A stretch of DNA of 48,965 bases from Aquibium carbonis (lineage in GTDB: Bacteria; Pseudomonadota; Alphaproteobacteria; Rhizobiales; Rhizobiaceae). Positions 27,816-38,142 of this stretch are shown here, one piece after another. The position numbers and the translations under genes are program-made. Below the pieces are notes generated by a model, which worked only from the letters and a program-made list of their open reading frames with translations, searched no databases and was not told the DNA's origin. The first letter of the stretch is position 1. Each line of letters opens with the position of its first letter. The DNA is taken from the NCBI RefSeq assembly GCF_003970795.1, contig NZ_RWKW01000027.1:1-48965 (forward strand), in the 5' to 3' direction.

Positions 27816-30800
27816 ATGACCGACACAGCCGACACGCTCGACTATTCCAAGACGCTTTATCTGCCCAGGACCGATTTCCCGATGCGGGCGGGCCTGCCCG
27901 AGAAGGAGCCGCAGATCGTCGCCCGCTGGCAGGAGATGGGGCTCTACCGGCGACTGCGCGAGGACGCAAAGGGCCGGCCGCTCTACGTGCTGCACGACGG
28001 GCCGCCCTATGCCAACGGCAACATCCACATCGGCCATGCGCTGAACAAGATCCTGAAGGACGTCATCACCCGCTCGTTCCAGATGCGCGGCTTCGATTCG
28101 AACTATGTGCCGGGCTGGGACTGCCACGGCCTGCCGATCGAGTGGAAGATCGAGGAGAAATACCGCGCGGCGGGCAAGAACAAGGACGAGGTGCCGGTCA
28201 ACGAGTTCCGCCGCGAGTGCCGCGAGTTCGCGCAGCACTGGATCTCGGTGCAGGCGGGCGAATTCAAGCGGCTCGGCGTCGAGGGCGATTTCGACAATCC
28301 CTACACGACGATGGCCTTCCATTCGGAGGCTCGCATCGCTGGCGAACTGTTGAAGTTCGCGATGAGCGACCAGCTCTATCGCGGCTCGAAGCCGGTGATG
28401 TGGAGCGTGGTCGAGCGCACCGCGCTGGCTGAAGCGGAGGTCGAGTATCACGACTATGAGAGTGATACGGTGTGGGTGAAGTTTCCGGTGGTGGATGACT
28501 CGATACACGATGCCGCGATCGGGAAGATCCGAGACAACGTCGCCGTGCTCGGCGGCGAGGCGCTGGGGGTCGAGCAACTCGAGACCTATGTCGAGGCACA
28601 GAGCCTGTCGGACGCCTCCGTCGTCATCTGGACCACCACGCCCTGGACCATGCCGGGCAACCGGGCCGTGGCTTTCTCGCCGCGCGTCGCCTACGGGCTC
28701 TACGAGGTGACGGCGGCGGAGAACGAGTTCGGTCCCCGGCCCGGCGAAAAGCTGATCTTCGCGGACGCGCTGGCGGAGGAGAGCTTCGCCAAGGCCAAGC
28801 TACAGTTCAAGAAACTGCGCTCGGTTTCGGCCGATGAACTCGCGGCGCTGACTCTGGCCCACCCGCTGCGCGGGCTCGGCGGTGGCTACGACTTCCCCGT
28901 CCCCATGCTCCCCGGTGACCACGTCACCGACGATGCCGGCACCGGCTTCGTCCACACCGCGCCCGGCCACGGCCGCGAGGACTTCGACGCCTGGATGGAT
29001 GCGGCCAAGGATCTGCGAGCGCGCGGCATCGAAACGACGATCCCCTTCACCGTCGACGATGCCGGCTTCTTCACGAAGGATGCGCCGGGCTTCGGGCCGG
29101 ATCGGCCGGGCGGGGCGGCGCGGGTGATCGACGACAACGGCAAGAAGGGCGACGCCAACAAGGTCGTCATCGAGGCGCTGATCGAGCGCGGCATGCTGTT
29201 TGCGCGCGGGCGGCTGAAGCACTCCTATCCGCATTCCTGGCGCTCCAAGAAGCCGGTGATCTTCCGCAACACGCCGCAATGGTTCGTCCACATGGACAAG
29301 GAACTGGGGGGCTACGGCCTTCCCCCGGAAGGCCGAGCATCCGACCGGACGCCGGGCGACGTTTCGCCCGCCAGCGCGGAGGCCCGCGAGCGGAGCGAGC
29401 GCTCGGCCGTGAGCGAAAACAAGCCCGACACGCTGCGCACCCGCGCGCTCGCCGCCATCGACGCCACGCGCTTCGTGCCGGCGGCCGGGCAGACGCGGCT
29501 GCGCGCCATGATCGAGGAGCGCCCCGACTGGGTGCTGTCGCGGCAGCGCGCCTGGGGCGTGCCGATCTGCGTGTTCGTCAGCGAGGATGGCGCCGTCCTG
29601 AAGGACGAGGCGGTGAACGCCCGCATTCTCGAAGCCTTCGAGCAGGAGGGCGCCGACGCCTGGTTCGCGGACGGCGCGCGCGACCGCTTCCTGGGCTCAC
29701 GCGCGAACGAGCCGTGGACGATGGTCAGGGACATCCTCGACGTCTGGTTCGATTCGGGTTCCACCCACGCCTTCACGCTGGAGGATCGGCCCGACCTGAA
29801 ATGGCCGGCCGACGTCTATCTCGAAGGCTCGGACCAGCATCGCGGCTGGTTCCATTCTTCGCTGCTCGAGGCCTGCGGCACGCGCGGCCGCGCGCCCTAC
29901 GGCGCCGTCATCACCCATGGCTTCACCATGGACGAGGACGGACGCAAGATGTCGAAGTCGCTCGGCAACACCGTCGTGCCGCAGGACGTGATGGCCAAGT
30001 CCGGCGCCGACATTCTGCGCCTGTGGGTCATGACCACCGACTACTGGGAAGACCAGCGGCTCGGCAAGAACGTGCTGCAGACCAACATCGACGCCTACCG
30101 CAAGCTGCGCAACACCATCCGCTGGATGCTGGGCACGCTCGCGCATGACGAGGGCGAGCAGATCGCCCTGGCCGAGATGCCGGAGCTCGAGCGGCTGATG
30201 CTGCACCGGCTGGCCGAACTCGACCAGCTGGTGCGCAAGAGCTACGACGCCTTCGACTTCAAGCGGATCACCAAGTCGCTGATCGACTTCATGGTGGTCG
30301 ACCTGTCGGCCTTCTACTTCGACGTGCGCAAGGACGCGCTCTATTGCGACGCCCCGTCGAGCGCCCGCCGCAAGGCGTCCATCGTGGTGGTGCGGCATCT
30401 GTTCGACTGCATGGTGACCTGGCTGGCGCCGATGCTGCCCTTCACCATGGAAGAAGCCTGGCTCGACCGCTACCCGCAGGCGACATCGGTGCATCTGGCG
30501 CAGTTCCCGCAGGTCCCGGCCGAATGGCGCGACGAGGCGCTCGCCCAGAAATGGCGCAAGATCAGGCAGGTGCGTCGCGTCGTCACCGGCGCGCTCGAAC
30601 TGGAGCGCGCGCGAAAGACCATCGGTTCGTCGCTGGAAGCGGCGCCGATCGTCACCATCGCGGACGAGGCCCTGATGGCCGCGCTCGAGGGAACCGACAT
30701 GGCCGAGATTGCCATCACCAGCGGCATATCGGTGCGCGCCGGCGAGGCGCCGGCCGAAGCGTTCACGCTCGATGACGTGGCGGGTGTCGGCGTGGTGTTC

Positions 30801-30935
30801 GCACGGGCCGGCGGCACCAAATGCGCGCGCTCATGGCGCTACACGGCCGATGTCGGCACCGATCCGGAGTTCCCGGACGTGTCCGCGCGCGATGCCGCCG
30901 CGCTGAAGGAACTCAAGGCGTTGGGGCGCATCTGA
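27816..30935 (+). CDS. ileS: Isoleucyl-tRNA synthetase
   Basis: Class I synthetase charging tRNA-Ile. It has 1039 residues from ATG 27816 ([20 protein letters not shown]). HIGH is at 71-74 and KMSKS at 711-715. The editing-domain motif [14 protein letters not shown] is present, as are [22 protein letters not shown] and [15 protein letters not shown] motifs. Two stretches look longer than rhizobial homologues I know: about residues 218-265 (28470-28610), inside the editing domain, and about 497-537 (29305-29425), a hydrophilic block bounded by [10 protein letters not shown] and SAVSENKP. The usual C-terminal zinc cysteines are mostly missing. Confidence 0.97.
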   Translation: MTDTADTLDYSKTLYLPRTDFPMRAGLPEKEPQIVARWQEMGLYRRLREDAKGRPLYVLHDGPPYANGNIHIGHALNKILKDVITRSFQMRGFDSNYVPGWDCHGLPIEWKIEEKYRAAGKNKDEVPVNEFRRECREFAQHWISVQAGEFKRLGVEGDFDNPYTTMAFHSEARIAGELLKFAMSDQLYRGSKPVMWSVVERTALAEAEVEYHDYESDTVWVKFPVVDDSIHDAAIGKIRDNVAVLGGEALGVEQLETYVEAQSLSDASVVIWTTTPWTMPGNRAVAFSPRVAYGLYEVTAAENEFGPRPGEKLIFADALAEESFAKAKLQFKKLRSVSADELAALTLAHPLRGLGGGYDFPVPMLPGDHVTDDAGTGFVHTAPGHGREDFDAWMDAAKDLRARGIETTIPFTVDDAGFFTKDAPGFGPDRPGGAARVIDDNGKKGDANKVVIEALIERGMLFARGRLKHSYPHSWRSKKPVIFRNTPQWFVHMDKELGGYGLPPEGRASDRTPGDVSPASAEARERSERSAVSENKPDTLRTRALAAIDATRFVPAAGQTRLRAMIEERPDWVLSRQRAWGVPICVFVSEDGAVLKDEAVNARILEAFEQEGADAWFADGARDRFLGSRANEPWTMVRDILDVWFDSGSTHAFTLEDRPDLKWPADVYLEGSDQHRGWFHSSLLEACGTRGRAPYGAVITHGFTMDEDGRKMSKSLGNTVVPQDVMAKSGADILRLWVMTTDYWEDQRLGKNVLQTNIDAYRKLRNTIRWMLGTLAHDEGEQIALAEMPELERLMLHRLAELDQLVRKSYDAFDFKRITKSLIDFMVVDLSAFYFDVRKDALYCDAPSSARRKASIVVVRHLFDCMVTWLAPMLPFTMEEAWLDRYPQATSVHLAQFPQVPAEWRDEALAQKWRKIRQVRRVVTGALELERARKTIGSSLEAAPIVTIADEALMAALEGTDMAEIAITSGISVRAGEAPAEAFTLDDVAGVGVVFARAGGTKCARSWRYTADVGTDPEFPDVSARDAAALKELKALGRI

Positions 30936-31120
30936 GGCGTCGGAGGGCGGCGGCCTCGCGCCGTCGCCCTGTCGGCCGGGCTCGCCTGCATTGCCGTTGC
31001 GGGTCGGTTGCTATACAGGACGTTCACGCTCCTGCGTCATCTTGTTGCCGGATTTTCGACCCAACTGTCGGCAACGGCGACGTCGGGAATCGTTCGGCCG
31101 TCGGGAAAGGCAAGCATCGT

Positions 31121-31795
31121 ATGAAGTCTGGCGTTACACACGCGCTTCGCAGAAACGCGCCGCAGGGCGTGGTTCTTGCCGTGGCGATCGCATCCTTGTC
31201 GGGTTGCATGGGCTCGCCCACCTACGGCACCGGCAAGCCCGCCGACCAGCAGCTTCTCGAAGACATCACCGGGGTGCTGTCTCTCGCACCCAAGAACGAC
31301 CAGCGCATCGAGTACAAGCCGCGTCCCGAACTGGTGAAGCCTGCGTCGCTTACCACCCTGCCGCCGCCGCAGGACAGCGTGATCAACACGTCGAGCACCG
31401 AGTGGCCCGAATCGCCGGAGCAGCGCCGGGCACGCATTCGCGCCGAGGCGACCGCCAATCGCGACAATCTGGATTTCTCGCCGGAAGTGGTCGACACCCG
31501 CACGGCCGCCGCGTCGACCGTCGTGCGCAATGCGCGCGGCGACGTGGTCGACACCTTCAACGGCAACGGAAAGCAGACCCGCGAGGAGTTCAATCGTCGC
31601 CTCGCGGAGAACAAGCAGGGCAGCGCCACGTCGCGCCGCTACCTCAGCGAACCGCCGACCGAGTATCGCAAGCCCGTCGAGACGGCGCCGGTCGGCGACG
31701 TCGGCGAGGAAGAATGGCGCAAGGAGCAGCGCCGCAAGGCCGCGGCCGGTGGCGGCAGCACGTTCAGCTGGCGCAACCTCATTCCCGGCTTCTGA
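31121..31795 (+). CDS. Putative lipoprotein, unknown function
   Basis: A 224-residue protein starting at ATG 31121 (MKSGVTHALRRNAPQGVV) with a signal peptide and lipobox LSGC, acylated Cys at 29. The mature chain is hydrophilic, Pro/Ser/Thr/Arg-rich, with no recognised domain; it ends STFSWRNLIPGF, an aromatic finish. Similar proteins occur beside ileS in related rhizobia, as far as I recall. A possible promoter with TTGCCG at 30991 and TATACA at 31012 lies upstream, with a short 15-bp spacer. Convergent with tadA across 4 bp. Confidence 0.8.
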   Translation: MKSGVTHALRRNAPQGVVLAVAIASLSGCMGSPTYGTGKPADQQLLEDITGVLSLAPKNDQRIEYKPRPELVKPASLTTLPPPQDSVINTSSTEWPESPEQRRARIRAEATANRDNLDFSPEVVDTRTAAASTVVRNARGDVVDTFNGNGKQTREEFNRRLAENKQGSATSRRYLSEPPTEYRKPVETAPVGDVGEEEWRKEQRRKAAAGGGSTFSWRNLIPGF

Positions 31796-31799
31796 TCGC

Positions 31800-32255
31800 T
31801 CAGCCCTCGCGGCGACGGTCGCGGAAGAAGTCGCGCAGGATCGACGCGGCCTCCCGCTCGCCGATTCCCGGATACACGTCCGGCGCGTGGTGGCAGGTCG
31901 GCGACGCGAAAAAGCGGGCCCCATTGACGACAGCGCCGCCCTTCGGGTCGTCCGCGCCGAAGTAAAGGCGGCGGACGCGCGCGAAGGAGATTGCAGCCGC
32001 GCACATTGCGCAGGGCTCCAACGTCACGTAGAGATCGGCCGAACCGATGCGCTCCGAGCCTGCTTTGGCGCAGGCTTGGCGGATCGCGAGAATTTCGGCA
32101 TGGGCGGTCGGATCGGCAAGTTCGCGGGTCCTGTTGCCCGCTCGGGCGACGATGAGGCCGTCGACCACCACGACCGCGCCGACCGGCACTTCGCCGCGTT
32201 CGGCGGCGGCGCGGGCTTCGATCATTGCTTCACCCATGAAATCCGGGCGTTTCAC
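31800..32255 (-). CDS. tadA: tRNA-specific adenosine deaminase
   Basis: Converts the wobble adenosine of tRNA-Arg(ACG) to inosine, an essential zinc enzyme. It has 151 residues. The zinc and catalytic residues are visible as H52 and E54 in TAHAEILA and C82, C85 in LEPCAMC. The usual RVRRLYFGADDPKGGAV segment follows. Starts at codon 1 or codon 7 are both possible. Divergent from the rluB-like gene across 78 bp. Confidence 0.95.
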   Translation of the reverse strand: MKRPDFMGEAMIEARAAAERGEVPVGAVVVVDGLIVARAGNRTRELADPTAHAEILAIRQACAKAGSERIGSADLYVTLEPCAMCAAAISFARVRRLYFGADDPKGGAVVNGARFFASPTCHHAPDVYPGIGEREAASILRDFFRDRRREG

Positions 32256-32333
32256 CGCTCATCCTTCCAGACAATTCCACTCGCGCCGGGCTGGCGTTGC
32301 TGTTAGTTAGCCGCGCGGAAAGGCAAAGGCCAC

Positions 32334-34511
32334 ATGGACGACGATACAAACGACAAGCGCGGCAGGGGGCCTCGCGGCGGCGACGCGCCCCGCAAGGGAC
32401 CAGGCAAGCCGCGCGCGGATCGACCGGCGGGCGGTGGCGCGAAGACGTCGTCGTTCGGCGGTGCCCCGAGGAGCGATGCACGGCCGAGGCGCTTCGATGG
32501 CGACAGGCCCGGCGGTGCGGCCGGCGAGAGCAAGCCCTATCGCGGGAAGAGCCCGGCCGGCGGCAAGCCGTTTCGTGCTGATGGCCCGTCGGCGGGAGGC
32601 AAGCCCTACCGCCCGCGCGGTGCCGAAGGCGATGCCAGGCCCTATCGCGCCCGCAAGCCGGAGGGCGAGGCGGGTTCGGCGGAGCGCCCGGCGCGCCGGT
32701 TCGATCGCGACGATGCGCGTCCCGGCGGCGACCGTCCGCGCAAACCTTTCGTGAAGCGTGCTCCGGCGGGCGATGCGCCGGCCGGCGAGCGTCCCGCCCG
32801 TCGTTTCGACGGCGACAAGCCGCGCGGTGCACCCGGCGAGGGCAAGCCCTATCGTTCCAGGGCGCCCGGCGAGGGCAAGCCGTTTCGTGCCGATGGCCCG
32901 TCGGCGGGAGGCAAGCCTTTCCGCCCGCGCGGCGCCGAAGGCGATGCCAAGCCCTATCGCGCTCGCAAGCCGGAGGGCGAGGCGGGTTCGACGGAGCGCC
33001 CCGCGCGCCGGTTCGATCGCGACGAGACGCGTTCGGGCGGCGACCGCCCGCGCAAGCCCTTCGTCAAGCGCACCCAGGATGGCGACGCACCCGCCGGCGC
33101 CCGTCCGGAGCGTCGCTTCGACGGCGACCGCAAGCCGCGCGAGGATCGCGGCGATCGGCAGTTCCGGACCGACAAGCCGTTCCGCGCCGCCAAGCCCGGC
33201 TTCCGGGAGCGCCCGGCGCGGGACGCCCGCCCGGATGGACGCGGCAGCGATCGGTCGTCGGCTCCCGCCGAGGAGAGCGGCGCCGTGCCCGAGCGCATCG
33301 CCAAGCGGCTGGCGCGTGCCGGCGTCGCATCGCGCCGCGATGCGGAGTCGCTGGTGGCCGATGGTCGCGTCGCGGTGAACGGCCAGGTGCTGACCAGCCC
33401 CGCGTTCAACGTCGTCGCGGCGGACAGGATCACCATCGACGGCAAGCCGATCCCCGAGATCGAGCGCACGCGCCTGTTCCTGTTCCACAAGCCCGGCGGC
33501 CTGGTGACCACCAATCGCGACCCGGAAGGTCGGCCGACCATCTTCGAGGCGCTGCCCGACGAGTTGCCGCGCCTGATCACGGTCGGACGCCTCGACATCA
33601 ACACCGAAGGCCTGCTGCTGCTCACCAACGACGGCGGGCTCGCGCGTCTGCTGGAGCTGCCGGCGACCGGCTGGCTGCGCCGCTACCGCGTGCGTGTCCA
33701 CGGGCACGTCGACGAGAAGCAGCTGGCCTCGCTGCGCGACGGCGTGGCGGTGGACGGCGTGTTCTATGGCGCCATCGAGGCGACGCTCGACCGCGAGCAG
33801 GGCTCCAACGCCTGGCTGACGATCGGACTGCGCGAAGGCAAGAACCGCGAGGTGAAGAACATCCTGGCCTCGCTCGGCCTCGACGTGAACCGGCTCATCC
33901 GCATCTCCTACGGCCCGTTCCAGCTCGGCGATCTCGCCGAAGGCGCGGTGCAGGAGATCAAGGGCCGCATGCTGCGTGACCAGCTCGGCGAGCGACTGAT
34001 CGAGGAGGCGGGCGCCAATTTCGACGCGCCGGTCACCACGCCCTTCACCAACAAGCCGACGGTCGCGCCGCGCCGCGAAGCCGATCCCGAGCATGCCGAG
34101 CGCGGCAGCTCCCGCTCCGAGCCAGGCGAAGGCGGGCTGATCAAGAACCGCAAGCGCGACCGCGAGGCGCATCGCGAAAACGTGCTCGGCCGCTTGCAGA
34201 CGGCCAGGCCGTCCTTCGGCGGCAAGAAGCGCGAGAACCGCGAGGAGCGCGAGGAGAAGGCCTATCAGCCGCCTCGCGCGCGCTCGTCCAACGTCTGGAT
34301 GGCGCCGGGCGCCCGTCCGCAAGGCAAGAAGAACGAGGCCGAGGCGGAAGCCGATGCCGCGCCGAAACGGTCGGCGGGACCGCGCAAGGGCCAGGCCGGC
34401 CCGCGCAAGGCGCCGGTCGGCACGCGAAACGCGCCGACGCGCAACGGTCCCGGCAAGGGTCCGACGGGTGGCGCCGGGCGCGGCCCGCGCAAGCCGCGCC
34501 GGGACGACTGA
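32334..34511 (+). CDS. RluB-type 23S rRNA pseudouridine synthase with long basic tails
   Basis: A 725-residue protein of the RsuA/RluB/RluE family; ordinary members are about 250-300 residues. The core is complete: an S4 RNA-binding domain (about residues 320-370, PERIAKRLARAGVASRRDAE) and a catalytic domain with the active Asp in GRLDINTEGLLLLTNDGG (D421) and a GLREGKNREVKNILASLGL motif. The N-terminal tail (residues 1-319) is Arg/Gly/Lys/Pro-rich and built around a duplicated unit; the C-terminal tail (about 570-725) is similar in composition. Both are probably disordered, RNA-binding extensions. Related rhizobia also have tails on this enzyme. The exact target site (RluB or RluE) is not shown by sequence. 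Confidence 0.88.
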   Translation: MDDDTNDKRGRGPRGGDAPRKGPGKPRADRPAGGGAKTSSFGGAPRSDARPRRFDGDRPGGAAGESKPYRGKSPAGGKPFRADGPSAGGKPYRPRGAEGDARPYRARKPEGEAGSAERPARRFDRDDARPGGDRPRKPFVKRAPAGDAPAGERPARRFDGDKPRGAPGEGKPYRSRAPGEGKPFRADGPSAGGKPFRPRGAEGDAKPYRARKPEGEAGSTERPARRFDRDETRSGGDRPRKPFVKRTQDGDAPAGARPERRFDGDRKPREDRGDRQFRTDKPFRAAKPGFRERPARDARPDGRGSDRSSAPAEESGAVPERIAKRLARAGVASRRDAESLVADGRVAVNGQVLTSPAFNVVAADRITIDGKPIPEIERTRLFLFHKPGGLVTTNRDPEGRPTIFEALPDELPRLITVGRLDINTEGLLLLTNDGGLARLLELPATGWLRRYRVRVHGHVDEKQLASLRDGVAVDGVFYGAIEATLDREQGSNAWLTIGLREGKNREVKNILASLGLDVNRLIRISYGPFQLGDLAEGAVQEIKGRMLRDQLGERLIEEAGANFDAPVTTPFTNKPTVAPRREADPEHAERGSSRSEPGEGGLIKNRKRDREAHRENVLGRLQTARPSFGGKKRENREEREEKAYQPPRARSSNVWMAPGARPQGKKNEAEAEADAAPKRSAGPRKGQAGPRKAPVGTRNAPTRNGPGKGPTGGAGRGPRKPRRDD
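32531..33154 (+). repeat. 312-bp tandem duplication inside the pseudouridine synthase gene
   Basis: Two direct copies with start points 32531 and 32843, 312 bp (104 codons) apart and in frame. Each encodes the pattern KPYR, then [55 protein letters not shown] and RRFDGD. The copies are similar but differ at many third-codon positions, so the duplication is not recent; the sequence differences thin out in the middle. It accounts for about two thirds of the N-terminal tail. Confidence 0.85.
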
Positions 34512-34514
34512 GCG

Positions 34515-35069
34515 ATGCGGATCGTCGGGGGAGCGTTTCGCGGCCGCGCGCTGGCGACGCCGAAAAGCCAGGCGATCCGCCCGACGACCGACCGCACCCG
34601 CGAAGCCGTCTTCAACGTGCTGTCGCATCGCCATGGCGACCGGCTCGAAGGCGCGCGCGTGCTCGATCTCTTCGCCGGCACAGGCGCGCTGGGGCTCGAA
34701 GCCATCTCGCGCGGTGCGTCGCACTGCCTGTTCATCGAAGAAAGCGCGGAGGGTCGCGGCCTGCTGCGCGACAACATCGAGGCGTTCGGCCTTCAGGGCC
34801 GCACGAAGATCTTCCGCCGCGATGCCACCGCGCTCGGCACCGCAGGCACGATCGCGCCGTTCGATCTCGTCTTCGCCGATCCGCCCTATGGCAAGGGGCT
34901 CGGCGAAAGCGCGCTCGCCTCGGCGCGCGCGGGCGGCTGGCTGAAACCCGGCGCGCTGTGTGTCGTCGAGGAAGCGGCCTCGGCGTCCTTCCGGGCGGTG
35001 GAAGGCTTCGGGATCGTCGACGAACGTCATTATGGCGACACGATCGTCCGCTTCATCGAGGCCGACTGA
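34515..35069 (+). CDS. rsmD: 16S rRNA m2G966 methyltransferase
   Basis: Methylates G966 of 16S rRNA. It has 184 residues. The SAM-binding VLDLFAGTGALGLEAISRGA motif and the catalytic DPPYGKG are intact, as is the N-terminal MRIVGGAFRGRAL signature. It starts 3 bp after the pseudouridine synthase stop, so two rRNA modification genes are cotranscribed. Confidence 0.96.
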   Translation: MRIVGGAFRGRALATPKSQAIRPTTDRTREAVFNVLSHRHGDRLEGARVLDLFAGTGALGLEAISRGASHCLFIEESAEGRGLLRDNIEAFGLQGRTKIFRRDATALGTAGTIAPFDLVFADPPYGKGLGESALASARAGGWLKPGALCVVEEAASASFRAVEGFGIVDERHYGDTIVRFIEAD

Positions 35070-35193
35070 GGCTTTCGCCTGGGTCGATCCGATTCGGCCT
35101 CGGCCGCATTACGGATAATTCATCCGCCTCGCGCTTCACAGACGAGGCTTGCCGCACCACTTTGGCGGCAGCAACAATCCGAGGTGATTGCGA

Positions 35194-36600
35194 ATGCACG
35201 ACACACGCTACCGCGCGCGAGGACGTCGGGTTCTTCCGGCATTGCTGGTCGCCCTTGTGGCGGGCGCCGCTTCGCTTTCCCCGGCCGCGGCGACGGCCGT
35301 CCAGCTGTCCGCCACGCAACAGCCGTCCAGCGAGGTGTCGAGCTTCACGCTCGACAACGGATTGCAGGTGGTGGTGATTCCCGACCGCCGCGCACCGGTG
35401 GTCACCCACATGCTCTGGTACAAGGTCGGCAGCGCCGACGAGGATCCGGGCAAGTCCGGGATCGCGCATTTTCTCGAGCACCTGATGTTCAAGGGGACCG
35501 AAAGCAATCCGGCGGGCGTGTTCTCGCGCAGGATCGCGGAGATCGGCGGACGGGAAAATGCTTTCACCTCCTACGACTATACCGCCTATTTCCAGCAGGT
35601 CACTCCGGATGCGCTTCGTTCCATGATGGCGTTCGAGGCCGACCGCATGACCAACCTCATCCTGACGGACGAGGTCGTCGCCCCCGAGCGCGAGGTGGTG
35701 ATCGAGGAGCGAAACTCGCGCGTGGAAAGCGAGCCCCGCTCGCTGCTCGGCGAGGAGTTCGACGCCACGCTCTACCAGAACCATCCCTATCGCATTCCGG
35801 TGATCGGCTGGATGCACGAGATCGAGCAGTTGAACCGCGCCGATGCGATCGAGTTCTACCAGCGCTTCTACGCCCCCAACAACGCGGTCCTCATCGTGGC
35901 CGGCGATGTCGAGGCCGAGGCGGTCCGGCAGCTCGCCGAGGAGACCTATGGCGCCGTGCCGCGCGGACCCGACCTGCCGCCGCGCCTGCGCCCCAGCGAA
36001 CCCGAGCAGAACACGGCCCGCACCGTGACGCTGACCGACCCGCGCGTGTCCACGCCGAGCTTTCGCAAGGGATGGATCGTGCCGTCCTACACCACGGCCG
36101 AAAAGGGCGAGGCCGAGGCGCTCGACCTCCTTTCGGAGATTCTCGGCGGCGGCCCGCGCTCGCGCGCCTACGAGGCGCTGGTGGTGGAACAGGGCATCGC
36201 CTCTTCGGCGGGCGCCTGGTACCAGTCGGGCGCGCTCGACGCGACCAGCTTCCAGATCTACGCCTCGCCACGCGGGGAGGCGACCCTCGAGGACGTCGAG
36301 AAGGCGATGGACGCCGAGATCAGGCGCATCGCGGACGACGGCGTCACCGAGGCCGAGCTGGCCGCCGCCAAGAAGCGATACGTGCGCAGCATGATCTTCG
36401 CGCGCGACAACCAGAGCGGCATGGCGCGGATCTATGGCTCGACGCTGACAACCGGCGGGACGATCGAGGACATCGCCAGCTGGCCGGATCGGATCGAGGC
36501 CGTCACGGCCGAACAGGTACAGGAGGCCGCGCGCCGGCATCTCGACTTCAACCGCGCGGTGACGGGCTATCTGCTTCCGGCCGCAGGAGACCGCTCATGA
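35194..36600 (+). CDS. M16 family zinc metallopeptidase, catalytic subunit
   Basis: A 468-residue peptidase with an N-terminal signal sequence (about residues 1-34). The inverted zinc motif HXXEH is H92-FL-E95-H96, with the third ligand E172 in EERNSRVES, 76 residues after H96. ATG 35194 is preferred over a TTG six bases earlier because GAGGTGA ends 6 nt before it. It probably acts in the periplasm on peptides, as the active half of a heterodimer with the overlapping next gene. Confidence 0.92.
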   Translation: MHDTRYRARGRRVLPALLVALVAGAASLSPAAATAVQLSATQQPSSEVSSFTLDNGLQVVVIPDRRAPVVTHMLWYKVGSADEDPGKSGIAHFLEHLMFKGTESNPAGVFSRRIAEIGGRENAFTSYDYTAYFQQVTPDALRSMMAFEADRMTNLILTDEVVAPEREVVIEERNSRVESEPRSLLGEEFDATLYQNHPYRIPVIGWMHEIEQLNRADAIEFYQRFYAPNNAVLIVAGDVEAEAVRQLAEETYGAVPRGPDLPPRLRPSEPEQNTARTVTLTDPRVSTPSFRKGWIVPSYTTAEKGEAEALDLLSEILGGGPRSRAYEALVVEQGIASSAGAWYQSGALDATSFQIYASPRGEATLEDVEKAMDAEIRRIADDGVTEAELAAAKKRYVRSMIFARDNQSGMARIYGSTLTTGGTIEDIASWPDRIEAVTAEQVQEAARRHLDFNRAVTGYLLPAAGDRS

Positions 36601-37964
36601 TGTTTCCCGCCGCCGCAGCCCCCGCAACGGACATCGTCATGAAACCCGTCTTCGCCGCTCTCGTCGCGCTGTCCTTCACCGCCCCGATGATGATGGTCGC
36701 GCCCGCGCAGGCGGCGGTCACGATCCAGGAGGTCACCAGCGACAGCGGCGTCACCGCCTGGCTGGTCGAGGACTACACCGTGCCGATCATCGCGGTGAAC
36801 TTCGCCTTCGAAGGCGGCAGCACGCAGGACCCCGTCGGCAAGGAGGGCCTGGCCCAGCTCATGAGCGGCCTCTTCGACGAGGGCGCGGGCGACATGCCGC
36901 GCGCGGCGTTCCAGGAGGCGCTGGACCTGTCCGGCGCCGAGATGTCGTTCAACGTCAGCCCGGACGCCTTCTACGGGTCGTTGCGCACCCTGGCGGACGA
37001 TCGCGCCGAGGCATTCCGGCTCCTCCAGCTCGCCGTCAACCAGCCGCGCTTCGACGCCGAGCCGCTGGCGCGCATCCGCGCCCAGATGGTCGCGGGTATC
37101 GAGGCGCGCGCCAACGATCCCGACCAGGCGGCGTCCATCGCCTGGGCGAACGCCATCTATGGCGACCATCCCTATTCGCGCCGCAGCGAGGGCACGCCCG
37201 AAACGCTGGCGACGATCACCCGGGACGATCTGGAGGCGCTGCACCGCGCCTTGTTCGCCCGTGGCAATCTCGTCGTCGGCGTGGTCGGGGCCATCGACGC
37301 GGAGACGCTCAAGGCCGAGCTCGACCGGACCTTCGGCGCGCTGCCCGAAAGCCCGGACATGCGGCCCATCGAACGCGTCGAGCCGAAGCTCGACCAGTTC
37401 ATCGGCGTCTCGTTCCCGGTGCCGCAGGCAAGCCTCAGGCTGGCCTTTCCGGGCGTCGAGCGGGACGATCCGCGCTTCTTCGCCGCCTACATGATGAACC
37501 ATGTCCTGGGTGGTGGCACGTTTTCGTCGCGGCTGTTCGACGAGGTGCGCGACCGGCGCGGTCTGGCCTACGGTGTCGGCTCGTCGCTGGCCAACCGGGA
37601 CCACTCCTCCGCCTTGATCATCGGCACCTCGACCCGGGCCGACCGGGCCGGCGAAGCCTTGCAGGTGATCCGCGACGTCATCGCGCGCATGGCCGCCGAG
37701 GGGCCGACCGAGCAGGAACTCGCCGATGCCAAGGCCTATATCGTCGGAAGCTACGCGATCAACAATCTCGATTCATCCGCTGCGATCGCCCGCACGCTGG
37801 TCCAGTTGCAGATGGACGACCTCGGGATCGACTACATCGAGCGGCGCGGCGACCTCATCGGGGCGGTGACGCTCGACGAGGTCAAGGCGGCCGCACGCGA
37901 CTTGCTGTCGGTGGAGCCGGCGATCATGATCCTGGGACCGGATGCGGCGGCCAACGTCCGCTAG
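36597..37964 (+). CDS. M16 family peptidase-like, non-catalytic subunit
   Basis: A 455-residue M16-fold protein whose start overlaps the previous stop (ATGA). The zinc motif is absent: the position of HXXEH reads AQLMS in [14 protein letters not shown]. The substrate-binding C-terminal half is conserved ([21 protein letters not shown]). A later ATG at 36639 begins a cleaner signal peptide ([20 protein letters not shown], cleaved after AQA) and may be the true start. Pairs of this kind work as one enzyme, with the inactive half helping to bind substrate. Confidence 0.92.
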   Translation: MMFPAAAAPATDIVMKPVFAALVALSFTAPMMMVAPAQAAVTIQEVTSDSGVTAWLVEDYTVPIIAVNFAFEGGSTQDPVGKEGLAQLMSGLFDEGAGDMPRAAFQEALDLSGAEMSFNVSPDAFYGSLRTLADDRAEAFRLLQLAVNQPRFDAEPLARIRAQMVAGIEARANDPDQAASIAWANAIYGDHPYSRRSEGTPETLATITRDDLEALHRALFARGNLVVGVVGAIDAETLKAELDRTFGALPESPDMRPIERVEPKLDQFIGVSFPVPQASLRLAFPGVERDDPRFFAAYMMNHVLGGGTFSSRLFDEVRDRRGLAYGVGSSLANRDHSSALIIGTSTRADRAGEALQVIRDVIARMAAEGPTEQELADAKAYIVGSYAINNLDSSAAIARTLVQLQMDDLGIDYIERRGDLIGAVTLDEVKAAARDLLSVEPAIMILGPDAAANVR

Positions 37965-38099
37965 TCCGATTCCGACATCTGCATCCCGCCGGGCTAAGCG
38001 CCGGCGCCGATGTCGGACGCAAAGGACCATCAACAAGTTCAAGGCTCCGCTGGAGCTTTGAGCCCGATACTGGACCAGTGGCTCGCGGCGAACCGGACT

Positions 38100-38114
38100 C
38101 GAGTGTCACACTCG
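38100..38114. promoter_or_regulatory. Palindrome upstream of the patatin gene
   Basis: CGAGTGTCACACTCG is a perfect palindrome about one central base, 28 bp before the patatin start. It may be an operator or a small mRNA hairpin. The rest of the 178-bp gap (37965-38142) shows no gene. Confidence 0.35.
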
Positions 38115-38142
38115 CTCGAACAGGGCGCTTGCCGGAAGGACG

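Noticed and set aside
32531..33154. Possible CRISPR or satellite array
   Set aside because: There are only two long direct copies, in frame inside a coding tail, with no short repeat-spacer pattern.
32307..35030. 907-codon open frame antisense to the pseudouridine synthase and rsmD
   Set aside because: It reflects the GC-rich repetitive tail read backwards; it has no domain, while both sense genes have clear active-site motifs.
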